From assembly GCA_022702545.1 (NCBI GenBank), contig JAHRBC010000003.1:124001-188000 (forward strand): DNA of 64,000 nt. Reading direction: 5' to 3'. The DNA is from Phycomyces nitens (taxonomy: Eukaryota; Mucoromycota; Mucoromycetes; Mucorales; Phycomycetaceae). Every line of letters begins with the position of its first letter. Position 1 is the stretch's first letter. Position numbers and translations under genes: made by a program. Under the pieces are notes generated by a model. The model made no database searches, had not been told where the DNA came from, and saw only the letters and a list, made by a program, of their open reading frames with translations. Of this stretch, positions 12,572 to 25,028 are shown piece after piece.

Positions 12572-13679
12572 TCCGCTGCTGCTGCCCCCATTGTTGCTGC
12601 CCTCATTGTTGCTGCTCCCGTTGCTGCTGCTTCTCTCTCCCCCACTGTGGTTGCACTTGCTGCGTTTGAAGCTCCTCAAATGCAGGAAACCAACCGCGCG
12701 TATGTGAGTATATACTATTGAAATATATTGCTAGTCTAATACCTTCTAAAAATATATTAGGGCTTCATCAGACGCTACCTGAAGACCCAAAACTTCAGGT
12801 CCAACAGCCCAGACTTGGTTGAGGCTAACAACCAAAAGCCTAGCTAGAGAACGGACATGGCCTTTAACGAGAGTCCCAACAAAGAGTTGGTACTCGAGAT
12901 AATGGCCTATCTCCAGCCAAGGTTTCTTGAGTCTGGGTTGAGGTACCCTGACCTCCACCAGTATATATACACCACCTTCAATGGAAGGCGGACTCAGGAG
13001 AAGAAGTCTTTTGAGAAGCGAGCAGAAGCAAATGCTCGCTCAAGAAGAAATGGCCATCAGGCGGACGTGAGTTATTATTTTTATTATGAAAAGGATTCCT
13101 ATTAACTCAATTGACAATCATATATTTCATCAGCATCTCACTTGCCACCGGGAGGCATACTCCAATAACAAGGCGGCAATTGACCAAGAAATGGACCGGG
13201 ACTGCAGCAATCTCATCCAAAAGGCAGCAATGTCTGAGGGTGAGTCTGACAATGAGGGGAGCGATGCTTCGTTTGGGCATCGCATCCTCACTGTGTGCCC
13301 AAGCTGGCAAAGCGACGAGGTAAATAAATTCGCAAAGAATATTGCTTATTATTTTTATAGAATACTAATGAATATTTTAGTTCAATCATTTCCTTGAACT
13401 CGTCAATGACTACATGCTTGCCGGCTTGGGAACAAGACATCGTCAGATGCTTCGTCGAAAGTTTGGCTGTGTCGATGAAGTAGCAGTCCCGGAGGGAATG
13501 GTCCCTCCCCCGCCTGAATGGGCCGTTAGAAATTAAAAAAATTAAAAAAATAAAAAAAACCTCATCTTTGCTCCTCTCATGCACTCAATCCTAAAGACTC
13601 ATTCAAATCCTATACTTGTTTATTTTATTCTGGTATGCAATCTTGTTTAAAAATGAGTAAAGACATATTTTATTAAAAC

Positions 13680-16600
13680 TTAAGCATATATTTTTTTAGG
13701 TAAAGGGATAACCAGTATCTTCTTTACATTATTTTCGGTCATATGTTCAGCCAGTGCTACTTCTAACAGAATGCGATGTACAGGCACAATACTGTGGTAG
13801 TTGGCTGGAGAAAATTGTGGCCTACAAATGTCAACACTTTCATGTTCTCTTGTACGCTCGGAATCAAAGACAAACCAGCGAACGTACGTGAAAACATGTT
13901 GCTTATTGTGATGACAATTTAGTTGGCCATGAGACATAGGGGGCATAGACTGGGAATGGACAAACATATATTGAATCTCGCCTGTGTACGCAGTTGGATT
14001 TTCGTCGTCATTTCCAGAGAACAGAGCTTGAACATAAGAACCATGACCGACAGTACCCTTCTTGCCTTTGTATGACTGGCCAAGGAGATTGATAGACACG
14101 ATCTTGCATATTTGGTTGTCAACAAAATACGGCAAAGATGAGGCATGTCGGTAATCCACTAAATCTGGCTTTGCATATACGAGCTTATAGTGTTCCAAGA
14201 GATAGGGATATTCAAGGTCGTTCATTGATTCATACGGTTTCATAGAGAGTGGCAACGCAGAAGGAGGGAGAGGTTTGTTGCCTTTGATAGAGAGTGGATT
14301 CATAGAGGCTTGCATAAATGCTCTCAACCGGAAAGGGCCTTGAGACATGGCATAGGAGGGGGCATAGGAGGAGGCATGGGATGGGGCATAGGATGGGGCA
14401 TAGGAGGAGGAGGTAAGCTTGGACATAAAGGGGCGGAAGGGGGTTTGACTGGGACATTGAAGAACAGAAGATACATAATCGCCCTTGTATGCATCATTAA
14501 TAAAGTTCTTCATGTAGGTGGACTCAAAGCCGTCTCGTCTGTTGGTCTTGATGTTTTTTAACAATCCATTGTATCTCTCAAATGAAAACAGCCAATAACC
14601 GTACACTGGTCCAAAATCACGAATAATGGTATGAAGATGAAGGTGTAGGTGCATGTTACAAGTGAGAAGATTTGCAGGATATAGGGACTGACATCTTCGA
14701 CCAAACGTTTCCAGGAAATCATGGGCATCGGTTGCCTCAGAAAACGAGATTGCTGGCTTGACCAAAAGGCAGCAGGCATCAACAAAGCTGATCCAGTTGT
14801 TGAAGTTGTCAGGAGGGAGCACACCTTTCAACAGGACTGGAGAGTATACGAGGACCCAGGACTTCCACTCGTCTGCTTTCATGTAGGAAAAGCCTTTTCC
14901 GATCTTGCCTTTGAGGACAGCATAATTGGCTGGCAAAACCATAGACTCGGCAGTCTTTTGCATGGCAGCAAGATCACGGTCTGTGATCAGGCCATTGTCA
15001 ATCCACCTCTCGACCATTCGCTTGGCCATACCCAAGAAGAGATTGTGCATGGGATCAATGATCGTGCAGCAAACAACGTCAAAGTATCCAAGGCGATGCA
15101 ACTGGGACCATCGAATGCCATTTTCGATTTCCAGCTGATGCCTTTCTGAGGGCGTACTGGCACTCTTCCACACCTCAGCATGCAACCGATTTTCGACACC
15201 ACTGCGAAGGGACCACTGTGCAGAGTCAAAGCCACAAAAGTCAACGCTGTTTGTTCCGTCCAAACGAGAGAAACCACAACTACACTTGAAGCATGCATGG
15301 GTGCTGTTGTGGGAAGTAAACCCACTCGTCTTTCTGGCAGCTGGAATGTTGCACGCCACCATAAACAACGCAGCACGGATGGTAACACCTGATGAACACT
15401 CGGCAGTTTGCATCTTCACACCAATGTACAGCTCTTCCAAATCGTCCACCAACGGCTTGAGATAGTAGTTGATCTCGTCAGATTTTGGTTCCTTGGGCCC
15501 AGGCATAAGTCCAACAAGAATGATGTTCTCTGCCTTGAATTGCTCAGCCCTAGGAAGGTTGTTGACAGCCAAGTAGATCGCACCACAGGAATAGGTCACC
15601 TCATTGAACGGCTGGAACCAGTCAACGTTCAATGTCAGCATGAGAGAACATGGGTCTTGGACAAAAGAAACACCATTCGAGTCCTTGAGCTCCTTCCACA
15701 TGGCGCCGTCATACACATTGCACATCGTGTCTTCGACCTTCAGCTCCTTGTTCCAATGGCGGATTCTTGCTTCGAAATCTGGGTGGAGGAAAAACACTCT
15801 CAACGCCTGCTTGACAGAATGGTAGTTGTATTGGCGTCTGGCTACCAAAGCACCTGATGATGACACCTTCATCAACTGGGAATTGCAAGAGGAACGTGCT
15901 CCTGGCTTCTGGAAATCGCACTGAAGGGGAACAGACCCAGCTTCCTTGTACACCTTGTGACAATCCTGGCACACAACAGATTTCCTTATTCCTTGGGACA
16001 TGGCTGAAAATCCTGTCATGCGCTACAGACCAAGCAGGCTTGTGGGCAGTTGGAAATCTTGATCATAGATTGTCAAGAGCTTGTTGACAAACTCGATCAA
16101 GACAATGACACCCTTGTCAACCACATAACGGGATGCAAACAGGACAACAGAAATGGCGATGAACCTGTGCACTGGGTTTTCAGGCATTTGGGGGGAGGCA
16201 AAAGGATCTATTTTAAAATGGAAAATATTAACACCCAATTTTTTAGGCTTTTTCTCTATTTAACACTGACCTTCACCATCCAACTCCTCAACTTCGATCT
16301 CTTCCAAATCGCCCTTGTCGTCATCATCACCACCATTCATCTCATTCTCATCGGCATCGGCATCAGCATCAGCATCGGCATTGGCATTAGCCTCATTGTC
16401 AGCACCAATTTCGCCATGATCGGCAAAAGGATCGGCTTCCAAAAATGGCAAGTTCTTCTGATCACCAAGTACATCTGAGGACCCGACTTTATGGAACAAG
16501 GTAGCCAGATATAGAATATAGTAGTTATTTAGTTTCTGTTGCTATGCCAATAAATAATCCTTACGTTCAAAATCAACATCTATCATATTGCGTTGAGAGG

Positions 16601-16807
16601 AGATTTCTAGTAAAATATATTATGATACAATTCATAGAGTGTTTACAAAAGTAACTTGCCCCTTTTGCAATTTTCAAGACGCTCTAATCTTGCTCTCTTT
16701 GCATGACGTTGAGCAGTCAGTTTCTGGACAAGACTGTAACCATTCTTGCTTGTACTGCATCTAGGGCAAAAGCACTTCTCATTGTAGACATCGGAAGTAG
16801 AAGACAT
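13680..16807 (-). pseudogene. E2 transposase (Tnp2/CACTA type), one amber stop
   Basis: Four exons: 16807-16660, 16606-16565, 16486-16271 and 16207-13680, summing to 978 codons. Exon 1 has Cys-x-Cys-x2-Cys and a QRHAKRAR tail; its donor appears to be GCAAGT, a GC-AG intron. Exon 3 is strongly acidic with an Asp-Ala repeat. The core shows DWFQPFNEVTYSCGAIYL, LVGLMPGPKEPK, CNIPAARK, DPMHNLFLGMAKRM, NMHLHLHLH and FERYNG. Compared with E1 and E4, CDIP has become CNIP, a change in a conserved acidic position. A TAG at 16025-16023 replaces the Gln in LLGLQRMTGF (CAG to TAG). A His/Ser/Tyr-rich spacer (SYAPSYAPSHASS) precedes the C-terminal domain. Otherwise it is full length. Confidence 0.9.
16340..16395 (-). 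repeat. GATGCY hexanucleotide repeat coding Asp-Ala
   Basis: Tandem GATGCC/GATGCT units in exon 3 of the E2 transposase encode alternating Asp and Ala. The expansion is in phase, so it lengthens the acidic linker without breaking the frame. Confidence 0.75.
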
Positions 16808-17052
16808 GGTATTTGTGTATTGAAGTTTAAACAAAAAGGAAACAAGTATTACATATGCTTTATTTGCTACGGTTTTATAAGAGTATAAAAATATTATCTC
16901 CTGTTCTTTATATCCAAGCCAATTAAATACAATAAAACAATATTTTCAAGGTGATCACAAAAAAACATGTTGAGTTGCAAATTTGCTTCAGCTTTCTCCA
17001 CGTTCTCAGTTAACTGTGCACAGTAGAATAGCCTACCATTTTCCCAGTGCTC

Positions 17053-17410
17053 ACTTAAGTTCCGATAACGCTATATGATCCATTGATGGCCAGCATATGT
17101 CATATAAATAAAAAAATCTTTAACCTGAGCTAAGAGGGCATACTCTTTTGCTTATAGGATATTTTTCCCCAAAAAATTTTCTTTTTTAGTAATTTTTTGC
17201 CAATATCAATCTACCCATAGCAACATTGAACATCCCCAAGCATCCATCATCCAAGACGTCACATCCAACAGCCATAACACCATCCTCAACACACTTACCC
17301 ATCATAGCACCCACTGACCAGGTTTCAGAACGATCGAACGACTTTTTTCCATTGAGATTACCAATGTCAACATCATTGCCCCCATCTCTCATGCAGGGAA
17401 TGCCAAGTGA
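17053..17410 (-). other. Unassigned stretch with an open minus-strand segment; possible host sequence
   Basis: This is one of the few stretches not assigned to a repeat. From 17410 down to 17186 the minus strand is open for about 74 codons, Gly/Asp/Met-rich with Cys residues (GKCVEDGVMAVGCDVLDDG), and visibly less AT-rich than its surroundings. The frame is cut at its upstream side by the end of element A at 17411, so it could be a gene fragment interrupted by A. I do not recognise the product, there is no second copy in the window, and the upstream part is not found. Confidence 0.35.
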
Positions 17411-17990
17411 CACTACAGCAGAAAAAACAGTAGCTAACTACCGTTTTAGTAGCATTACTACTGTTTTTTCCCACCAAAAAAAAACAGTAGTAAAGACTCT
17501 ATATAAGGTGATTTCGGTAGCTGTTACCATTTTTTTAGTGCGAAAAAAAGGGTAGTTATCACTACAAAAGTCTAAGGGTATTATGTAGATAAAACTTATA
17601 AAATAAGCTACTTAATTGTATAGTTTTACTATGCTTTTGGTAATATATAATCGTGGTCCGTAGTAGACTAAAAAGATATGGGGGTGAACTGAATCATCCT
17701 ACCTACTGGTGTACAAGAATCCAATGTAGAATATTTAAATGCCCTCAAACAGCGCAAAACTTAAATATACATTGTAGCCACAATATCACACCCACTGATT
17801 TTTTACACGTTTTAGGCAATTATTTCGCTGAAAAAATTTATTATTGGCTGTGAGTTTGTAATCACTGTTTTTTTGTACTTTTGGTCTATTTTTTGATATA
17901 TTTTTTAATCTCCTATACTTTTCTGGGGGGTTTATCTTAAAATAAATAATAGCTAACCAATTATATTTTATCACTGATATTGAAGCATTT

Positions 17991-20900
17991 TTATTGGATA
18001 ATAAAAAGATGGGCATTCAGAATTAATGACCAATAGGAACCGAATTTTGATACATTAATTACATGAATGTTTCCATGCCCATTAACAACAAAGCCAAAGT
18101 CCATAACCTCTTTGCATTTCAGAGTTGTATCCACAGGGATAATCTCGCAAGGTCGGATATGCGGGTTTCCACAAGAATCAGTGCAAAAACCAGGAAGAGA
18201 AGAGCGAATATCATAGTCGGCTGTAACTAACGAGTACTTTTGCAAGCTAAAAGATCCATCTTGATTTCTCAAGATTTTACCAAGCAACAAGGTATTGCCA
18301 TGCGAAAAGAGTCCAGTTAAGCCATCAACTACTTGGGACTTGTTGATATAGTAGCTGTCGGTTTGGTTCTTTCGAGCACCAAAGAAGTGCTTATTGAAAT
18401 CCACGTTTTCAGTCTGCAATCTTTGGATCAGAGAACCACTTTCGCCACGGACTAGGCATTCTTTCTTGACACCATTATCTTTCCAGGTCTTGGTATACAC
18501 AAAGGATAGACCGTTGAACAGTTGCCGGCACATGAACTGCTTTCCAAAACGAGTGGCGGCATCGCGAGAAGTGTACTGTCGGTTTGTCTGGAAAAGATGT
18601 TCACGGATGAACTTGTTGAACTGTTCAGAACTCTCGGTTTCGTACTGAAGGGGGCATCCAAATCTTTGAATATCGTCGACCAAATGGTGGAGCATGTGTA
18701 TCTTGGGGCGCAAAGAGAACATGGGGGGCTTTCCAGAACTTCCAATCAAGTGTTGATCTAACATAAAAAGAGATCTCGTGAAATTTGATAATGCAACTTG
18801 TAAAGAATGGATATACACATCAGAGCCACATTCAATACCACGAAGGTATATCAAAGAGGTCAACTGTCCCAAGTAGGTAAAGCATTGCATAAAGACATCA
18901 AAACGTTCAACTTGTTCAGAGAATACAGTACCAAGAACCGTAGGTAAAACCTGTATGAGCTGCTTATAATCTCGGCCAACGAATGAACCACTGTGGCGAA
19001 GATTATTCCTGAAAGTTCTTGAGTACGCAGAGCTGTTTCTGCTAGACATAATCGCTCTACCAAGACGATCTCTTTCTGAAGGTTTAAGAACTTCCTTCAA
19101 CAGATAGTCTACCAGATATTTAATGCAACCAAGTGGGACAGTATGGAGCACCTCTACTGGACAATCTTGGGCTGGGTCAAATGCACCTAAACAAAGAAAC
19201 TTTTCACTACCATTGACAATAAAGCTATATGTATCAGACATAACCTTGTACTTTTGAATATCGGTTCCTTTCAATTGAACAGCATCACGGAAATGTGCCA
19301 AGTGCTTCTTGGGATACTCATGAGATATGTACGTATCAGATGAGTTTGGCATTGATCGGACAAGACCAGAAAGCGTAGAATGTTTTGGGCAGAAACATTT
19401 ACGGCATGGATATCTGGAGTTGGTACCCTTGTGCATAGCCAACTGCGAGTGTCTAGGATTGTCCGCCATCAAAAAGAGAAGAGGGGCGAAAAGAAGAACG
19501 TATTCATTATGATCATATGAATATACTTCGATACCACGTTCCAACTGAGCAAGATCATCAACAATTGGGCCTAGCATATCAACAGCTCGCAGATTTTTAT
19601 CCGATGTGCAGACAAACAAAGTATTCTCTCGACGACTTCTTTTTTCCAAAGACATGGCGCCAAGGTACATCAAGTAGCTGTCAAAAACATTGTATTGCTT
19701 TGACTTGTTGCCAGAAGTATCGTCAGACCAGAGGATGATAGGAGCAACCACAACCTTCATATATCGTGCACCATTATGAGAAGAGCTGGGATAGACACGT
19801 TTGAATCCATTAGAGGGACAAGCTCCAGACCAAAGACAAGCGATATGGGGATCAAGGCCATCATGAACCAGAGACAACCTTCCGTTACTGTCATAGACTA
19901 CTGTACAGCCATTTCCTCCGAACGACTGATCCTTCGGAATCGGGCAAACAAGTTCATTCAATGGTACCAAGTACCTCTCCGGAAGGATCGCAAAGTTGGT
20001 AGTCAATCCAGTCATTATGCCAAGTTCGATATTGTCGAGAGAGCTGCTTAGGAAACGGAACGATTCAACAAAAGCCATCTTTGCATTGTCTCCAGAAACA
20101 GTTTGGCCTTCTTTGGTGAGGAACTTGCTCAATAGCCAGCAGTAGCCATGTCTGTCTTTTGCAATATCACCAATCCAATAGTCCTGGCCGTTAACTGTCA
20201 TCATGGGTGTTTGAAGACTTTCATGATGTTTCCATTTATCACCCTGATTCAAGTTCATGATCTGGCCAGTCGTGAAATCAGGGAGGGTAGATATTTGGTC
20301 AATCATACCCGGTGTGGCAGCAATGTTCTTCAAGTACTCAGAGGGCTTGTTCATGAAGAACGAATGCTCTTCTCCATCCTTGTTCGTTCCTTTGCATTCG
20401 ACAGGACTGAGAACTGGGACCTTTGACTTGATACGACTTTGAAAATTGAGGATTCTGTCTGGGGCTGGTAAGACTAACGTCTCCGTAGATTCCTCTTGCA
20501 ACTTCAATGTGAGCTTCAGCAGATAATGGATCTTCTTCACCATGCGTTCTGAGCAAAGATCTTCGTCACCATAAAAGAAGGCATGAATCAATCCTTCAAC
20601 GCTGGACTTGAATGGATTCGTCATATCCACAATGTGATCCACTTGTTCTGCTTGGCTCGTTGCATAATTCAATCGACCAATATCCTCTTCAGTAGTGTCT
20701 GAAACGGGATCATGCAATTGGTTGTCAAAGCTTCTCGACAAAGGCAGAATCGTATTGAGAAGGAATGCCTCATCAATCTGGGGCTGTACAGACTCTGTTT
20801 CATCATTGTCATCTTCATCCGAGTTATAGACATCGGCGTCTGACATATCATTGTATTCATCATCATTCTGATCGTTGTCTTGGCTATCTTCATCACCAGA

Positions 20901-21320
20901 ATCATTGTCGTTGTCAATATTAGGATCATAATGCTGGAAAGCAAATTCACCAAGGTCAATAGACATAGACCGAGAATGGTCCACTGATTCAGCAGGATTA
21001 GATCCAGTCATCGAGATGGGACTATTAAAGGTCATAATATTAATACATAATACTTATGGGTTTGTTAAATAAACTTACGTGTCTTTCTTCCAAGAAAACA
21101 GGTTCTTGAAATACTTGGAGCCAACCTCTTCTGGATGACTTGCTGTAACATGCTGGCGAAATGAGTTAAAGCCACGGACTTTTCCATCCTTGCACCATGG
21201 ACACGTTTGCGATTGTCTGATCTTGTTAACCCTGAGGTTAAGGATGCTTGAAGAACCAGTATTGTTTTTGTTGTTATTGTTATTGTTGTTTTTGTTGATG
21301 TTATTGTAATTGTTGTTCAT
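17991..21320 (-). CDS. Z1 transposase-like protein, intact, two exons
   Basis: Exon 1 is 21320-21079 and exon 2 is 21021-17991, with a 57-nt GT-AG intron; the joined frame is 1090 aa with no stop. The N-terminus is Asn-rich, followed by a Cys2-His2-type finger (CPWCKDGK through RQHVTASH, about residues 39-61), then a long Asp/Glu-rich stretch. The core has SDDTSGNKSKQYN (about residue 513), DNPRHSQLAMHKG (about 601) with a CRKCFC cluster, PVEVLHTVPLGCIKYL, and KIHMLHHLVDDIQRF with ESSEQFNKFIRE. These line up in order with the CDIPAARK, DPMHNLFLG and NMHLHLHL-FERYNG blocks of the Tnp2 proteins here, so I read it as a distant relative from a family common in fungal genomes. Function as the Z transposase is inferred from its being the only gene between the Z ends. 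Confidence 0.85.
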
Positions 21321-21944
21321 AATTATAGTGTATGAAAGGACTTTAACAATTTGTTAGAAACAAAGGTGGGCTAATTTATAGAATTAAGGAACCTTTTGAC
21401 GTAAGTTAATGCTAGTCACAATTGTCATTACGTAGGAATTTCCAAGCAATTCTTATTTTTGTCTTTTGTTTTTCACGTTCTAAACAAAAGAAAAAATAAG
21501 ATGACTCTATTACATCAGCTTATTAATACTAATCATCTACTTGTATGTCATTACCACGTAACCTTCATAGTAAGAAAAGCTTAGCTTCACACTTTCACAC
21601 AAAAAACACCCTAGGTATGATAAAACACGCGTTACATTTACCTTTACTAACTTTTTTATCATTAGTCAATAGGTATTGTTATATGTATGGACTTACCAAG
21701 AAATACAAGCCTTATACTTGGTATGTACATATGCTATTATCTTATTTACACATTATATGTATACATCATTTACTTATCATTGCTACATTTATAGGCCCTT
21801 CATCTTGTCTTTCCATTGTAAATAAGAGGTATTTATATTATAATCCCAAGGATATACATGCTCGGCATAACTAACTCATCTGCTGTGCTGTAGGTAAGTC
21901 TTTTAGACATCATTATGGCATTACTATGAAGCATTTAGTAGTGT

Positions 21945-22075
21945 AGCTATTGCAGCCTATAGAGTAGGCTGTGTAGTAGGTTGTGTAGTAGGCTACGCAG
22001 TAGGCTATACAGTAGGCTATACAGTATGTAAATAGTACGTAAATAGTACGTAAATAGTAGGCTGTATTATTAGGA
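21945..22075. repeat. Short tandem repeats, GTAGGCTRTRYA type
   Basis: About ten imperfect copies of a 12-13 bp unit (GTAGGCTATACA and variants, then GTAAATAGTAC variants) lie about 210-340 bp inside the right end of Z1. Subterminal arrays like this often bind transposase; that role here is inference. The remaining sequence from 21321 to 22287 has no convincing gene. Confidence 0.7.
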
Positions 22076-22291
22076 ACTAAAATTTATTTCAATAAAAAAA
22101 TATATTTTTAAACCAATAATATTATTACATTTTATGTATTTTACCAATTATTTACCCTACCCCCCAAATATCAAATCTTTTTTTAGCAGAAGCTTTGTAT
22201 AACTTTGACTCCATATAAGGCAGGTAAATCGCTTGAACCTTAAACACCCTTTCAGTTGCGGGACTAGAAAAAAAATCGGTGGGTGTGATAT

Positions 22292-23579
22292 TCCTAGTCG
22301 ATCTACCCTTTTTTGCATTGTATTTTACGATACACAGACAGTTTGTGTCAGGGGAGATTGGCCACTTACAAACAACCAGTTTTATCTTTCATTATATTTT
22401 ATAGTGGGTTTTATAGTATGTTTTAACAGTCCATCAAGGATGATTGTAGACTATGGCAAGGTAATTGTAGTTATTCTATGCAAACAAGCCTCCCTGGTTT
22501 GTTGTTTTTTTTTGGAGCAATAGATTCTGAAAATTTTTATTTTTCGTTTTATTTGATAAAAAAATACATTTGCGCTATACATTCTAGTCTCTAGATTATT
22601 TCTTTGGTATATCTATTTTACCAATCGATATTTCTTGGTCGGCACCATGAACTGGTTCTTAATAGAGCCAGGATACTTACCTAGCTGAGAGAAAGCCAAT
22701 ACTGTCTAAAAGTAAAAGAGAAGATTGTTAGTAAATTATTTTTATATAAATCATTCATTCTTATACTTACATTTTTAATATAATAAACAGAACCTTTGAT
22801 AGACCCTCTGTATTATGCCAACAAATAATCATTGTCTAATAGATATATGTTAATATTTGTAGATAGGCAATATATAATACTAAAATATTGGTTCACTTAC
22901 AAGATATAGTCGTTGGAATGGCCAGATAATTTCAATTGGGAATTCATACAAGAGCATAGCAAGACATCTGTGATAGATATTATTAAAGAGAACATATTTA
23001 TAATATAAAAGGTTTACCAGAATATTATATTGAGATGGATAGAAAAATAGAATTTGCGGCTACATACAAAAGAGTGATTTGGTTAATAAAGAAGAGCTTT
23101 AGCATAATATGATCTTACCTTTGGATATACAGACATGTGCAATAGAGAGACCCCATTATATATTTATAAGCAGTTACCTATGAATAATAAAATATATTGA
23201 GTAAAAAATATATTTACAAGAGAAAGAAAAGAATTAATTATCAGAGTATTTTGCGGTAATATTTAGGCACAAAAGAATATAAAAAATAAAAAGGAAAAAT
23301 AAATACTTTGTATTAAAAGGCTGTTTGACCCTGATAAAATGCGGGCAATAAAAATGATAATCCAAAAGAATATGCCTGCCGTCATTTTCATATCTTTGTA
23401 ATTTATAGTTTATTAGGTTGAAAAAGATGTCTAGATATAGAACAAGAGTGTACACAATGCTGTTAAATAACAATAAAACTACAAGACGATTCATTATTTT
23501 CAGTCAACCTCTTTACTTGCAAGTATACTGACCATATTCCAATTGTCAAAATATATTAATAATTATTTATTGATAGAAC
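22292..23579 (-). other. E3 ORF2-side flank with a chain of short exon-like segments (ORF3-like)
   Basis: On the minus strand, segments bounded by AG and GT run from about 23180 down to 22613. The last three join in one phase: the segment beginning ATGTCTTGC near 22975, the AGGGTCTATC segment near 22835, then 22705-22613, ending in TAG with a Lys-rich tail (KNQFMVPTKKYRLVK). The segment before them contains a TAA in the needed phase. The plan matches ORF3 of E4 (divergent from ORF2, tiny exons, G|A-T/C junction), but this copy looks broken or differently spliced. Confidence 0.45.
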
Positions 23580-24837
23580 ATGAACAATCGTATTCCTCCT
23601 CCTCCCCGTCAGCACAACCCAAGACTTAACGCCGTTGCACGCAGTGCATTAGCTGCCACTGAAGATGTACAAATGTCAGACACCACTACAGTCACGGCAC
23701 CAAGCATTCCTCAAGATATGGATGCGACTGAGAGAATGCTTGCTCTGTTGACTGCCAACAATGGAAACTTTGTAACACTGGCAAAAGAAATGGCTGAGAT
23801 GTCAAAGAGAATGAGTGGTGTAGAAAATGGTATTAATCTCACCAACGAGATTAATATTTATCTCAAGAAAATGATCAAAGAGATCATGGCTGCCCAGGAC
23901 AAGCTCAGCAAGTCCACCGAGAATGGAATTTCTGAGGCAGATTCTGCGATAAAAGCAAGCTTTTCGTCTTTGATGGAGGAAGGGTATACTCCTGGAAAAC
24001 GGCACGTCGGCATCTCTGTAAGTAAATCAATGATAGTAAATATAATTACCAATATATCTAACAGACATATATTAGCATGCACTCAATAAATACATGAAGA
24101 ACCCAAACCTCACGGACACAGATCCATTAAAAGTTGCCGAGAACAATGAGAAGCCAGGATGGTCAACCAATGGCACCTTCAAGGAAGGCTATAACCAAGC
24201 CCTTGCAATGGCCGTGATTTCGTACTTGCGACAACAGCAAAGTGCAATTGGTGTTTCAACAAATGATATTGCAAGAATAGTGAAGAATCACTACAGGAAC
24301 CAGGTTCGACATTACAAAACATCACCTGATAAGATTGTAGCTTGGCAAAGAACATCACGAAGACGCAATCGAAAGATCTCTGTAAGAATAAAAATAAATA
24401 GGCTAATGTTTTATTATATATTCTAATATAGTATTTATGTCTAGCTTCTCAAACGTCGCACTGTTACATATCAGAAATACACCAAGGAGATTACAAGATT
24501 GATGCGAGGCTTGGATTTCAGCAATGTTCTTGTATTAGAGGTGATGTCTGACGATGAATCTGACACTGAGAATGAAGTTTGGGCACACCGTCCCAGTTGG
24601 AGAAGTGATAAGGTAATGTACTATATAACTAAAATTTATATTAGCTTTAAGTTCACTAACTAACATTTGTTTAAAAAATAGCTCCAAGAGTTTATCAATG
24701 TGGTTGACAAATTTTCTGTCAAAAGGTTGCAAAAGAAATCCAACAGCTTATTGAAGCGTGTTCGTTTTGTAAAGGAAATGAGTGTCTCTCAGCATATGTC
24801 AGTCACGTTACCAGAGTGGTGTATTTCTACTGAATAA
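23580..24837 (+). CDS. E3 ORF2, accessory transposon protein of unknown function
   Basis: Four exons, 23580-24017, 24076-24381 (306 nt), 24445-24612 (168 nt) and 24682-24837 (156 nt), all phase 0, give 355 aa with no stop. The N-terminus has an alternating hydrophobic/charged run (LAKEMAEMSKRMSG and following) that looks like a coiled coil. Exon 2 has KPGWSTNGTFKEGYNQALAM and NDIARIVKNHYRNQV, the subfamily counterpart of E5. Exon 3 ends in HRPSWRSDK after an SDDESDTE acidic motif; exon 4 ends LPEWCISTE. It is convergent with the E3 transposase, stops 191 bp apart. I do not recognise a known fold. Confidence 0.83.
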
Positions 24838-25028
24838 ATAAATAAAAAAATTTTAACTAAGAATTTAATAGCTTCTTGTATACGTATGCACTTTTTGATG
24901 GATGCATTACAGGCAAATATATAAAATAATCAAAGTTATACTATATGTGAAATATACATTAAATAATATAGAAATATTTAATGATATTTAATTGTAAGTC
25001 TTTATTGACGTTATTTTATTTTGGAATA

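Larger units (their letters stand above)
917..13536 (+). pseudogene. E2 ORF2 (accessory gene), split by Gypsy-1 and carrying a stop
   Basis: This is the family accessory gene of unknown function. Exon 1 is 917-1182, resumed at 12577-12703 after Gypsy-1; exon 2 is 12761-13066 (306 nt); exon 3 is 13134-13319 (186 nt); exon 4 is 13381-13536 (156 nt). Donors are GTGAGT or GTAAAT and all introns are in phase 0. Exon 1 encodes an Ala/Pro/Val-rich N-terminal region. Exon 2 has the SPNKELV segment, exon 3 the SEGES acidic motif and a WQSDE end, and exon 4 the C-terminal PPPPEW-AVR signature. Besides the retrotransposon there is a TAG at 12845-12847 where relatives have Trp (KPRWNT), consistent with TGG to TAG. 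The gene is dead here. Confidence 0.8.
1..17049 (-). mobile_element. E2: CACTG-ended CACTA-superfamily transposon, left end outside window
   Basis: The right end is seen at 17036-17049, where the inward sequence starts CACTGGGAAAATGG, close to the E4 end CACTGGAAAAATGG; the next three bases are CTC, a candidate 3-bp target duplication. The left end should lie beyond base 1: in E4 the ORF2-side end is about 1650 bp beyond the ORF2 start, and here only 916 bp are available. The element holds ORF2 (plus strand, from 917) and the transposase (minus strand, 16807-13680), convergent as in all six relatives. Gypsy-1 is inserted in ORF2 exon 1. It belongs to the CACTGG subfamily with E4 and E6. Confidence 0.85.
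17787..22287 (-). mobile_element. Z1: 4.5-kb DNA transposon with CACACCCAC ends
   Basis: Inverted ends are CACACCCACTGATTTTTT (left) and CACACCCACCGATTTTTT (right, inverted), flanked by ATAT on both sides (17783-17786, 22288-22291), a likely 4-bp target duplication. The second copy (Z2) stops homology exactly at the same terminal G, at 50120, confirming the boundary. It contains one two-exon gene on the minus strand and an array of short tandem repeats near the right end. It sits in E3 on the ORF2-side flank. Confidence 0.88.

Noticed and set aside
21240..21320. ATT/GTT repeat as an independent microsatellite feature
   Set aside because: It encodes the Asn-rich start of the Z1 protein in frame and is described there.
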